Positions 55,972 through 64,000 of a DNA stretch of 64,000 bases are shown here, piece after piece. A program made the translations under genes and the position numbers. The notes beneath the pieces are model-generated. The model saw only the letters and a list, made by a program, of their open reading frames with translations, had not been told where the DNA came from and did no database searches. Location: the NCBI GenBank assembly GCA_002150815.3, contig NDFF03000043.1, forward strand, positions 124,001 to 188,000, given 5' to 3'. The stretch is from Grammothele lineata. Taxonomy: Eukaryota; Basidiomycota; Agaricomycetes; Polyporales; Polyporaceae. Within the stretch, counting starts at the first letter, position 1. Each line of letters begins with the position of its first letter.

Positions 55972-58084
55972 TCACCGCCACCTCCCCGAGCCCTCCTCCT
56001 CTCCCTTACCCCTCCCAAACCCAAGCGCGACGCCCCCCATACCCTCCGCCATCCCCACCACCTCCCCCAGCGCTTCCTGCACGCGCTTATGCATCCTATC
56101 CCTCTCCCTCGTCTTCTCCCGCGCCTTCCCCTGCTGAACCGCCCGCGCGGGCCGGTACTTCTCGTGCCCAGAAGGGTGCTGGCCCTCCCAGGTGCCCGCG
56201 TCGGGCGTGGGGCGCTGCGGCTGGGCGCGCGGGGCGCGCAGGAGGTGGAGGTTCTTCATGAGGCGGTGCGGGAGCCCGCGCGTGGTGGCGGAGTTGTAGA
56301 GGAGGGGGAGGGTCGCGTCGACTGTTGGCGTGTTGAGCGGGCGTGCGGGGGTAGGAGAGGGGCGGGCGAGGGTGGACGTTGGGTATGATCGGGAGAAGAC
56401 GAGACCGAGCCGGGTAGGGCGGGCGCAGTTTGAAATGCGCCAATTCGATGGTGGGGTGTAGCGGTCAGTGATAGCGGCGCGCGGAAGTGATGTTGGTGTT
56501 GTCGATACGATACATTGACCGGCGTTGTTGTTCGTCCCGGTTTGCGGTGGTGAAGGGCGGGATGCGGGCAATTTAGAAGGGTCGATGAAATCCAGTAGTC
56601 AGCGTGAGTTGCAACTCGAGAGAAGATGACATCGTGGCCTGCTCTCGCCGCTCGTCTGCATGCCAGCTCGAAGCACTCAATGCTCAATAGCTGTGGTCCG
56701 GACCACCTGGCACCCCGCCTTACCCGCCCTGCGGTTCCTCTCTCTCCTCACCACCCAGCCATCTAACCATGCATCCCAGTAAATGATAAATACGAGTCCA
56801 ACGACGGACGGATTCAGCCAGCAGACATTGAGCACACCCTCGCCCAACAGTGGCATACAGTCACCTGTGCCAGACAATCGTGCAGCACCCTTCGAGCCCC
56901 CACAGCACATCCGGTCCATAGTCAAAAACACCAGAATAGCGCGAGCGCGGCCACAAACACCCGCTGATCGTCCCCTCCCTCCTCTACGCGTTGCGCAGCG
57001 GACATACCCGCCGGCCTCAGGCTCAGAGACCCCGCCCGCTCCGCCAGCGTGCTGCGTACAATTCAAGTGAGTCCGGGCGGCGTGCACAGTCGACCCACCA
57101 GCCCTCAACGCAAACCCCGTTGCGCCCTGTTGCGCCCCCTCCTCCCCTCTGGCACCTGTGGGAACTGATGGGCAGATCCTCTGATGGCGGGCGGGGGGTG
57201 CATCAAAGTGCATCGGGCGGCGGGGGCTGGCAGGTGGCGCATGCCGTACGCTCTCGTACGTTGTGTTGTAGGTGGGGCGATCAGCCCACGTCAGACGTCG
57301 CCCGGTAGGTCCCGCCCCCATCAATATCCCCCAACCCTTCCAGACTTCCAGAAAGTCGAGCAAGGGGGGCGGGATCTAGGCCGCGCTCCGCCGGCGTACA
57401 TACTGCTGCGAGGGGGACTCTCTCACGCCGCCGCACGCGGTTCTGTCAGGGCCGCGCCGATCCTTCCACTCACTCATGCTTCGCGGGCGACACTCAACTC
57501 CAGAAAGCGAATATCCCGAAAAAACCGACAAAACCGAAAAAGAAGAAGAAGCCACTGAGACGTCGTAGAGAGCAGGACGCACCTCGCCGCTCGAACTCCG
57601 CAAGCCACGCGAGCTGCCCCTCGCGGTCCTGCGGGGCGGTCGTCCCCGCCTTTTCGGTCGACTGGAGGTCGTGAATGAGGCTCGCGGCATGCGAGAACAG
57701 GGGACGGTACATCTCGCGGAGGGACGCGGTCGCCTTTGGGTGCGCGAGCACCGCGGCGCGCGTGGAGCGCAGGAAGAGGCGGTAGGTACTCCTGAAGGTC
57801 GCGGGTAGAGGAGCTGGCGTTGGTGTTGGCATTGGAGGGGAAGGGGAAAGCGGCCGGAGGGAGACGAGGTCGTCCCAGCTGAAAGGGGTCTCCGTATCGT
57901 CAAACGGAGGCTCCCGCGAGCGGATCCTGGGATCTGTGGGCAAGGATGTGAAGAGGGACGTCCCCTCGTGTCGTCGGGGTGTCGCCATCGGTCCGCGCGT
58001 AGCATTGGCGGGGCGGTGGAGGGAGGCGGTCGCCCCTTTGCACGCACGAAGGGCGTGGATGGCGTTGTGGGCATTCATCGACAT
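55972..58084 (-). CDS. LYR-motif (Complex1_LYR-like) protein with a 1.26-kb intron
   Basis: Exon 1 (58084-57583) starts MSMNAHNAIHALRACKGATA and, from about residue 95, has TFRSTYRLFLRSTRAAVLAH and LREMYRPLFSHAASLIHDLQ, the helix pattern of LYR proteins. It ends LAEFERR plus one base before GTGCGT. Exon 2 (56321-55972) joins in phase after CAACAG to give VDATLPLLYNSATTRGLPHR and LMKNLHLLRAPRAQ, then a charged tail KAREKTRERDRMHKRVQEAL and a Gly/Glu-rich end. About 283 residues. LYR proteins act as small mitochondrial assembly factors or acyl-carrier-protein partners; this role is inferred. The intron (56322-57582, 1261 bp) is about 20 times longer than most introns in this window. Alternatively the two exons could belong to separate genes, but the exact phase fit argues for one. 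Confidence 0.6.
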
Positions 58085-58905
58085 CTGGGGCTAATGATGG
58101 TCGTAGGGAGTCTGTGGGAGGCGGCATCAGCGACGGGGTAGACTATCTGGAGAGTGATTCGCAAAGGGACCTGACGTTATGGCTATGCAAGGCTGCTGGA
58201 ACTTTGTTTGTTGGCTGATGCGTTGGGTGAGGTGTGGAGCCTGGTGAATATGGTGTTATAGTCTAAGCAAGACACGCCATATATGAAGAGAACAGTCACC
58301 GACCCAAAAGAACTTGTTTGTCTTCGCGCTCAGCGGCGAGGCTTGTTCAACGACGTCGCGACAGAAGGAGAAGTGACGAAGCAAGGTCACATCTCACCAG
58401 ACGTGTTCCACGCGGTCACGCTTACCGTCACCGGAAATCTCCGTCAAGCGCTTATCACAGGTCCTCCAATCAGATGAGGCCAACTTGCGAGAACGCTTGC
58501 AACAAAGTGCTCTTCCGTTGAAAAGCTCGACTGGACTCGGTCAGACTCCTCTCGCGCCGAACTCACAATTATTCGTGTGCCCAGAATGGTGCTACTCGTC
58601 CAGTGAGCACCGACTCATTACAGTATCGTCTAACATTCCCAAGAAGGCAACCGTCCAAATCCCAATGCCAGATTCTTGACCGGCTCCACACGTCCTCTGT
58701 GCTCTTTTCAATCACTATTCATCAGAGCATACTTTTTACGACTCCTTTTTGGTGTGTATGAAAGCAGAAGACACATACGTACGGCCAGTTCGTGATCGGC
58801 GGTGCCACCAAGTCTCACGACTCACGAGAAATCTCAGTCCATGGACTAGTACCGGGCCTCTGGCACAGTGCCGACGAGGATATATTGTCAGAGCGACAAA
58901 GCGCC
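58085..58905. other. intergenic
   Basis: Promoter side of the LYR gene. Short frames on both strands resemble nothing known. Confidence 0.4.
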
Positions 58906-59222
58906 TTAGTGACATATGTATCCACTAATCGTTTTCCTGGTGGTCCATGGAGACCCTGCAAGTATGACCTCCTGTTACTGCATCATTGTTATCAGCGTGA
59001 GGTAACGGCCCGCACCAAGTACAGATGAAAACTTACGTTGTCTCCATGTATAGGCTGAAGGGGCTCCAATGGGGCCATATTAGATGCTTTCTGGGGTGGG
59101 AGTACCATGAAGAGGCGACCTGTAGTGATCCCCACGACATTTACAGGCCTGCAGACCACGATCTCCGCAAGGGACTCGGAGCTGCTCTTGGGAGAAAGCG
59201 ATCTGGGCTTCTCGGTGTCCAT
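58906..59222 (-). CDS. possible small spliced gene (84 residues)
   Basis: On the - strand a TATAAAGG box (plus 59286-59293) lies 64 bp before the ATG at 59222. The exon MDTEKPRSLSPKSSSESLAE ... PLQPIHGDN ends at a strong donor GTAAGT. With the branch-like CTGATAAC and acceptor TAACAG it continues EVILAGSPWTTRKTISGYIC and stops at 58906. The product has no recognised family or signal peptide. The regular promoter, donor and branch arrangement is the main support. Confidence 0.35.
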
Positions 59223-59285
59223 GTTGCTGTTGAACGAGGTAGGAGTGTTTTGGTGACGTATACCTTCGTGGCGAACGCACAAAGT

Positions 59286-59293
59286 CCTTTATA
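59286..59293 (-). promoter_or_regulatory. TATA box of the small minus-strand gene
   Basis: TATAAAGG on the - strand, 64 bp before the ATG at 59222. Confidence 0.4.
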
Positions 59294-59654
59294 CCACCCG
59301 CTGGCACTTGAGCCTGCGGACGGTGGCACCAGCTCCTTGCCAGCTCCCGCCACAATCCAAGCGTCACCGGGCGCGCCACACCTCGAGAGGTTGCCTCTCC
59401 CATCAGGTACGCTTTACACTTGACATTGCTCTAGGTTATTGTTCTGAATGGCCCTGCACAGCATTACCTCGAGAAGCAGGCCGGGGTAGGGTTTGCCCAC
59501 TCGAGTTTTGTCCAGTGGCACTGCTCGAAGGCCACGGTGCCAGCGCCAACGTCAGGTCCAGACCACGCGAGCCTTGCACCCTCGAATTGTTTGGGCGCGC
59601 GAAGTGCTTTGTCCACCCGATAAAGCGACATCCTCTCCCTCGCATTGTGTGGCA

Positions 59655-59660
59655 TATAAA
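59655..59660 (+). promoter_or_regulatory. TATA box upstream of the 59788 gene
   Basis: TATAAA in GGCATATAAATTCC lies 128 bp before the ATG at 59788, with a pyrimidine-rich stretch between. This is consistent with a start of transcription near 59690. Confidence 0.5.
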
Positions 59661-59787
59661 TTCCTTCGCTCGTGCCCACCGGTCTCTTGACTCGCTCGCT
59701 GCCCACACCTGTATTCTGCTCTGTCTCGCTCCGGCCACCTTTGCGCTAGCCAAAATTCGCCACTCGTCGACATCTGCGATATCTGAA

Positions 59788-60905
59788 ATGGAGCTTCAGC
59801 GTTTCGACCGTGCGATGAAGAAGGTCCGTATCATTATCGCCATATGAGTCGGTAGCTTGCTCACTAAGGTCCTACTAGGGCAAGCCCCTTACGGTGTTCG
59901 TTCCTCCCAAGCTGGCGCAGGACGACGACGATGAGGAGTGGCAATTCACTCTCCCCTCTCCTCCCCCACCAACCCCCCGTACTGGCAACAAGCGGGGCGC
60001 TGTGCTCGACGCCCAGCGGTCCGACCCCTTCCAGGCCATGGTTCGTGGTATCTCTCCAACCCTCTTCGCGTACAACGTGCTGACCACCCACATACTAGCT
60101 CGCCGCGCCAGCCACCGCGCCACACTTCACGACGCCCACCGCCCCCGAGTTCGCGCCGGCCCCGCCTCCACGTGCGCTCCCCGCTCCGCACGCGCTCGCT
60201 TTCCCGCCGATCGACGAGGGCGAGGAGCGCGTACACGAGCTCGTCTCTTTCAACTGGCAGTACTACGACGCCGCCGAGGCGGGCAAAGGCGCCCATCCCG
60301 ACGACACCGACGACGGCGTCGCGACCCGCATCGGCTTCCGCTACTTCGGCCGCGACGAGCGGGACGCGGGCGTGCCCGTGATGACCGTCCGCGAGGCGTA
60401 CTTGAAGGCCAAGGCCAAGGCTATGGGGCTCGACGAGGCCGAATCCGACACCGACGTGGAGACGGATGATGAGGAGCTGCGTGGGCGGACGATCTCTCGC
60501 CCCCCGACCGCCCTGGGCCGCCGCCGGCCTCGCACTTTGGCCCGCTCGCGTTCCCATCGCTCCCCTGCGCCGCCCCAGACTGTGACGGTGCACGTCGTGG
60601 ATGACCACGACTCTTCCTTTGGTTCTTCCGGTTCCTCCGGCACCGGTACTTATGGATCGAGTGGCCCCGACGAGGACGAAGGGTCCGATTTCGAGCTTGA
60701 TCTGGACTTCCTGAACGACGCCAGCAAGGGCAAGGGAAGCGGGCTGGGTGCACCCCCGACCACGCGTCGCCCCTCCGTCGCGGTGCCAGAGCACGCAGAC
60801 CCCATCACTGTCGACCTGTCGAAGCCGGTATCGGAGCAGGCTGTCATCGAGAAATTGCGCCGCATCGTCGCCGCGCTCGGTATCCGTCCCGAGGCCCTGG
60901 CCTGA
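59788..60905 (+). CDS. hypothetical acidic protein, three exons
   Basis: Exon 1 reads MELQRFDRAMKK (59788-59823). A 55-bp intron (59824-59878, GTCCGT...TACTAG) leads to GKPLTVFVPPKLAQDDDDEE. A second intron after FQAM (GTTCGT...ACTAG) leads to LAAPATAPHFTTPTAPEFAP. The product is about 330 residues. It has an ordered-looking middle (VHELVSFNWQYYDAAEAGKG, RIGFRYFGRDERDAGVPVMT, VREAYLKAKAKAMGLDEAES), an Arg/Ser-rich linker, an acidic stretch (GPDEDEGSDFELDLDFL) and a C-terminal helix EQAVIEKLRRIVAALGI. No domain recognised. The promoter has a TATA box. Confidence 0.68.
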
Positions 60906-62294
60906 GCTCGACGAAGCGTTCAGAGCGAGGAATCATCGAGGCTCGAGCGAGCGATAAGCGAGCTGAAGAGGAGCATCGAAATATAGAGCGCACAAGAGTG
61001 AAGTGTCCATAGGCATCCGACCGCAAATGGTCTTGTTTCCCCTTCCCGATATCGGCCTCCGGTCCTCGTCCCGGCTCCCCTACGGCGGGCGCCTTCTCGG
61101 CGCACGTCCTCCGTTACTGTTTCCGAAGTCCATGGCTTTACCACATTTCCACTCCTTACACCCGTCTCCTCTGGACCCGTCCAACTGTATCGCCAGACCG
61201 TCTTCTGTACTTGTACCTATTCACCATTGTGCTGCCGTGTCACATACTACGCATGTCTATGCCCGGGTTGATATGATCAATGTTTGTCGGTTTCAGTCGC
61301 ACCTCTTGTCTGTCATGGCTGTTATCATACACGCCTCGATGACGACATAGGTCTTGAGCTCGGCGCAAGAGCTGTACCGGCAGTACTAAGGTGGCTGCGA
61401 GAGCCGTGCCTGGCGTGGAATGATGCGTTGTAAGCTGCAGACGCGCGCCGATATAGAGTGGCAATGGTGGACCGGTGACTGCTGGCCTGAGTAAAAAGGC
61501 GCATCAAAGCAGATTGAAGAGGCGCGATCTAACACAGGCAGCGTGCGCAGCCCAGACCAGACTTTTAGCGGATAATGGGACGCATTGATCCAGAGTTGAT
61601 CCAGAACAGACCTGCGATGAAGCAGTGCACCTACCAACGGCCCCGGGGCGTGCCTGACACCAAGAGCTCTAACTAAAGTCTCAGGCTGAGTACGTATGCA
61701 GTGAGGCACAGGTGCAGGCCGCCACACGCCAGGACAGTCTGGAACTTGAGTCCGGGTGATATACCGGTGCGTCTCAAGCCAACGCACGAGGACGAGGGCT
61801 AGGCGAGGGCGAACGTACACTTATATATTGCGAGAACGAAAGGCGCGATGTGAATAATACCAGGATGATCGGCGCAGCGACAACAAATAAGACACAAACT
61901 GCAACAGGGGAGACTGAGACTACTAGAGGAAAAGGAGGGAGAGGGAGGGGGAGGGTGCCACCTGTCCGGGCCAATCGAGCGAGAGAAAGGAGACGATGAG
62001 AGCGAGGGGTGGGGGGTTCGTGAATCGAATCGAGACGGAAACAACGGGCGTGCGATGGACGTATGTGTGTATGTATAGGGCTATGGAGCTGCGGCAGCGC
62101 GCAGCGAGATGAAGGGAGAGGGGGGAAGACCGAACATGCGTACATACGGATCCGGGAGGCTACTAACTACTACAAAGAACCAAACACAAGAAACAGGCCG
62201 AGCGAAGGCGAGCGCGCCACGGCACGGCACGGCGCGTCGCGGTCGTCATCGCCAGCACTAAGGTTCCGCCAGGGTCCTCTGTAAAGCACTGCGG
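60906..62294. other. intergenic between convergent genes
   Basis: Facing 3' ends leave 1.4 kb. A purine-rich tract (GGAGGGAGAGGGAGGGGGAGGG) lies near 61930-61955 and a GGCACGGCACGGC repeat near 62221. No gene recognised. Confidence 0.4.
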
Positions 62295-64000
62295 TCAGAT
62301 ACGCCACGTCCGCACATAGGGGCGAGGTGGCACGCACCATTGCACCAACGCGCTGCCCGCGGGCTTGACCTTGCCGTCGAAGAACACAGGTGCAGGCTGG
62401 AGCGGCCCGACAGAGACCATGCCGTACGGTACCGTGGGCGGCACGACCCCAAACGGCTGGTAGACCGGGTACATCCCTGGCTGGTAACCCATGGGCCACG
62501 GAGGGCGTGCCCCGGGGTACGCCGGAACCTGCATATATGCAGCGGGGTTGGGACCAGCCGCAGAGCCGTAGGGTGCTGGGTAGGCTCCTGCCGAATAGGG
62601 CATCGGGGGTGCCGGGGCAGGGTACATGGGCTGCTGGGGCATCGACATAGCCATCTGGGGAGCCGTGGAGTTATTGGAGGAAGGCTGCGAGAACCCAGCG
62701 GTGTTACTACCACTCCCAGAGGACCGCTTGTGACCGTGCCCATGCTTGTGAGACTTCGACTGTGGCGCTGGCTGAGGAGCTGTGGCGGTCGTCTGGAGGA
62801 TCCAACCGTCGTCAGTGACTAGTGAGGAGGCGGGAGGATCCTCGCTCACAACGGTTGAAATCCAACCTTCGTCGCCGTTCTTCCCTTGGGGTTCGGACTC
62901 CGTGGTGACGGCAGAAGCCTTGCGGTTGCGATCCGACTTCTTCGTCTTGCGGCTGGAGCTGCTACCCGACGACCGTATCCTATCCACGATTTCCCGTGTC
63001 TTGGAGTTGCGAGGGCGCGACGTTGGCGAGCCGTCGGTGAGAAAAGAGGGAAGGTAGGCAGCCGACCGACGAGGGGTTGTACTACGCGTGCCGTTGAGGC
63101 TTTGTGTTACGCCTGGACCAGCATCGGTGTCTTCCGGCACCTCGACGTAGAATCCGGCCTCGTCTATCTGGAGGGATGGAGGTAGAGAGCGGGACTCTTT
63201 GCGATCGGCAGGGGAAGAAGAGTTGAGCGAAGGGAAATGGAAGTTATATGTCGGAGATGAGAAGGGAGAATCAGAGGAATTGGAAGACGACGTGAGGGGT
63301 GGCGTCGAGGGCTCCCTTGACGACTCTCTCCGCGGCGTGGCAGGAACGAAAGAGAGAGCGGAAGCGCTCAGGAGCTTGGAGGGGGTCGGAGAGAAAACGG
63401 TCGGGGCATTGGGAGAGTCACTAGAGACGACGCGGGCATAAGATTTGGTCGGCTTGGGGGTGGAGGGAGGCGGATCGGAGTCCGCTGACGACTCCGAGTC
63501 TGTGTGATCCGACCTTCCTGGAGACCGAGGCGCATCGAATGGACCCTCGAGCTGGTTGAGATCCCAGACAGGAACGTCCCCGGGAGGCGAGTCGACCTCG
63601 GGGAGGGGGCCTTGTTCGAGGATGCCGCCACATAGTTCTTCGACTTTCTCCGCCCAGTCCTCCGGCGATAGGAGGTGTTCGGGGAGCACAGAAGGTTGTT
63701 CATCGATGGTCGTAAAGTCTGGAGGGAGAATAGCGACTTCAAGCTCGTACCGCCTGAGTGACTCCTCCGCCACCTGCACGCCACAAAGACCGTCGTTCAG
63801 TAAAACGTCCTCTTCCCGACCTTCCAAGACTATCAAGCCATCTCCCGATATCCGCTTTCTCCTCCCGCGCGCCAGACGGTCCAGATAATGAGGGGGACGA
63901 GGGTGATCCGGCTTCGTCTTGTGAGCCCAGGAGATGTTGCGGAAAGACGTCTTCCACCAATCATCGCTGACGACTTCCCAGTCCCAAGTCTTATGTGCTT
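62295..64000 (-). CDS. hypothetical Pro/Ser-rich protein, 5' end beyond the window
   Basis: One long frame is open from the window edge to the stop at 62295 (about 567 residues visible). The visible N-terminal part is the most protein-like: WDWEVVSDDWWKTSFRNISW, PPHYLDRLARGRRKRISGDG and GLIVLEGREEDVLLNDGLCG. Next come a Ser/Pro-rich centre, a repeated short motif NGDEGWISTVVSEDPP / SLVTDDGWILQTTATAP, a KSHKHGHGHKRSSGSGS linker and a Pro/Tyr/Met-rich tail (QMAMSMPQQPMYPAPAPPMP) like RNA-binding or P-body proteins. It ends PPRPYVRTWRI. No domain recognised; the start lies outside the window. Confidence 0.7.
   Translation of the reverse strand, partial: AHKTWDWEVVSDDWWKTSFRNISWAHKTKPDHPRPPHYLDRLARGRRKRISGDGLIVLEGREEDVLLNDGLCGVQVAEESLRRYELEVAILPPDFTTIDEQPSVLPEHLLSPEDWAEKVEELCGGILEQGPLPEVDSPPGDVPVWDLNQLEGPFDAPRSPGRSDHTDSESSADSDPPPSTPKPTKSYARVVSSDSPNAPTVFSPTPSKLLSASALSFVPATPRRESSREPSTPPLTSSSNSSDSPFSSPTYNFHFPSLNSSSPADRKESRSLPPSLQIDEAGFYVEVPEDTDAGPGVTQSLNGTRSTTPRRSAAYLPSFLTDGSPTSRPRNSKTREIVDRIRSSGSSSSRKTKKSDRNRKASAVTTESEPQGKNGDEGWISTVVSEDPPASSLVTDDGWILQTTATAPQPAPQSKSHKHGHGHKRSSGSGSNTAGFSQPSSNNSTAPQMAMSMPQQPMYPAPAPPMPYSAGAYPAPYGSAAGPNPAAYMQVPAYPGARPPWPMGYQPGMYPVYQPFGVVPPTVPYGMVSVGPLQPAPVFFDGKVKPAGSALVQWCVPPRPYVRTWRI

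Noticed and set aside
56677..57363. 228-residue minus-strand open frame inside the LYR-gene intron
   Set aside because: Composition is Gly/Arg/Ala-rich with no recognisable domain, and neighbouring frames are equally open. It is not enough to call a nested gene.

Overview
The window reads as nuclear DNA of a filamentous basidiomycete, most likely a wood-decay or mushroom-type Agaricomycete (Polyporales is a guess). The grounds are compact genes broken by many GT-AG introns of about 50-70 bp, GC-rich codons, several protein types common in mushrooms (HNH nuclease-domain proteins, F-box/LRR-like families, serine/proline-rich orphans) and complete eukaryotic housekeeping genes.

Layout. A 9.2-kb GCN1 gene (- strand, 439-9674) is divergent from a geranylgeranyl diphosphate synthase gene (9994-11453). 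Next comes a gene-poor stretch that nevertheless holds a four-exon, 88-residue Cys-rich protein gene (12891-13619). A 3-hydroxyacyl-CoA dehydrogenase (16159-18085) is divergent from a peroxisomal-type mitochondrial-carrier-family gene (18595-19795). A possible small secreted protein follows (20299-20566).

From 21 to 45 kb, five paralogous F-box/LRR-like genes, all on the - strand, sit among the helicase gene CHL1 (23050-26502), an orphan gene (31306-32599), the glucosidase II alpha subunit (33060-36411), two tandem cyclase-family hydrolases (37108-37791 and 38175-38891) and a probable SLD7 replication gene (39385-40775). A 400-bp element with 28-bp perfect terminal inverted repeats (36644-37045) lies in the shared promoter of the glucosidase and the first cyclase. 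A 25-bp-stem hairpin lies between the two cyclases.

From 45 to 64 kb there is a SulP/STAS sulfate permease (45561-49170), an HNH-domain protein (49793-51128), a Ser-rich orphan (52692-54356), a LYR-motif protein whose gene carries an unusually long 1.26-kb intron (55972-58084), an orphan acidic protein (59788-60905) and the 3' part of a Pro/Ser-rich orphan that runs off the window (62295-64000).

The genes do not form one pathway. Themes that recur are translation and stress control (GCN1), DNA replication and cohesion (CHL1, SLD7), fatty-acid/peroxisome metabolism (dehydrogenase and carrier), secretory protein quality control (glucosidase II), and lineage-specific expansion of substrate-adaptor-like F-box proteins. 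Splice joins were read by eye; exon borders quoted are those where donor, acceptor and phase agree.
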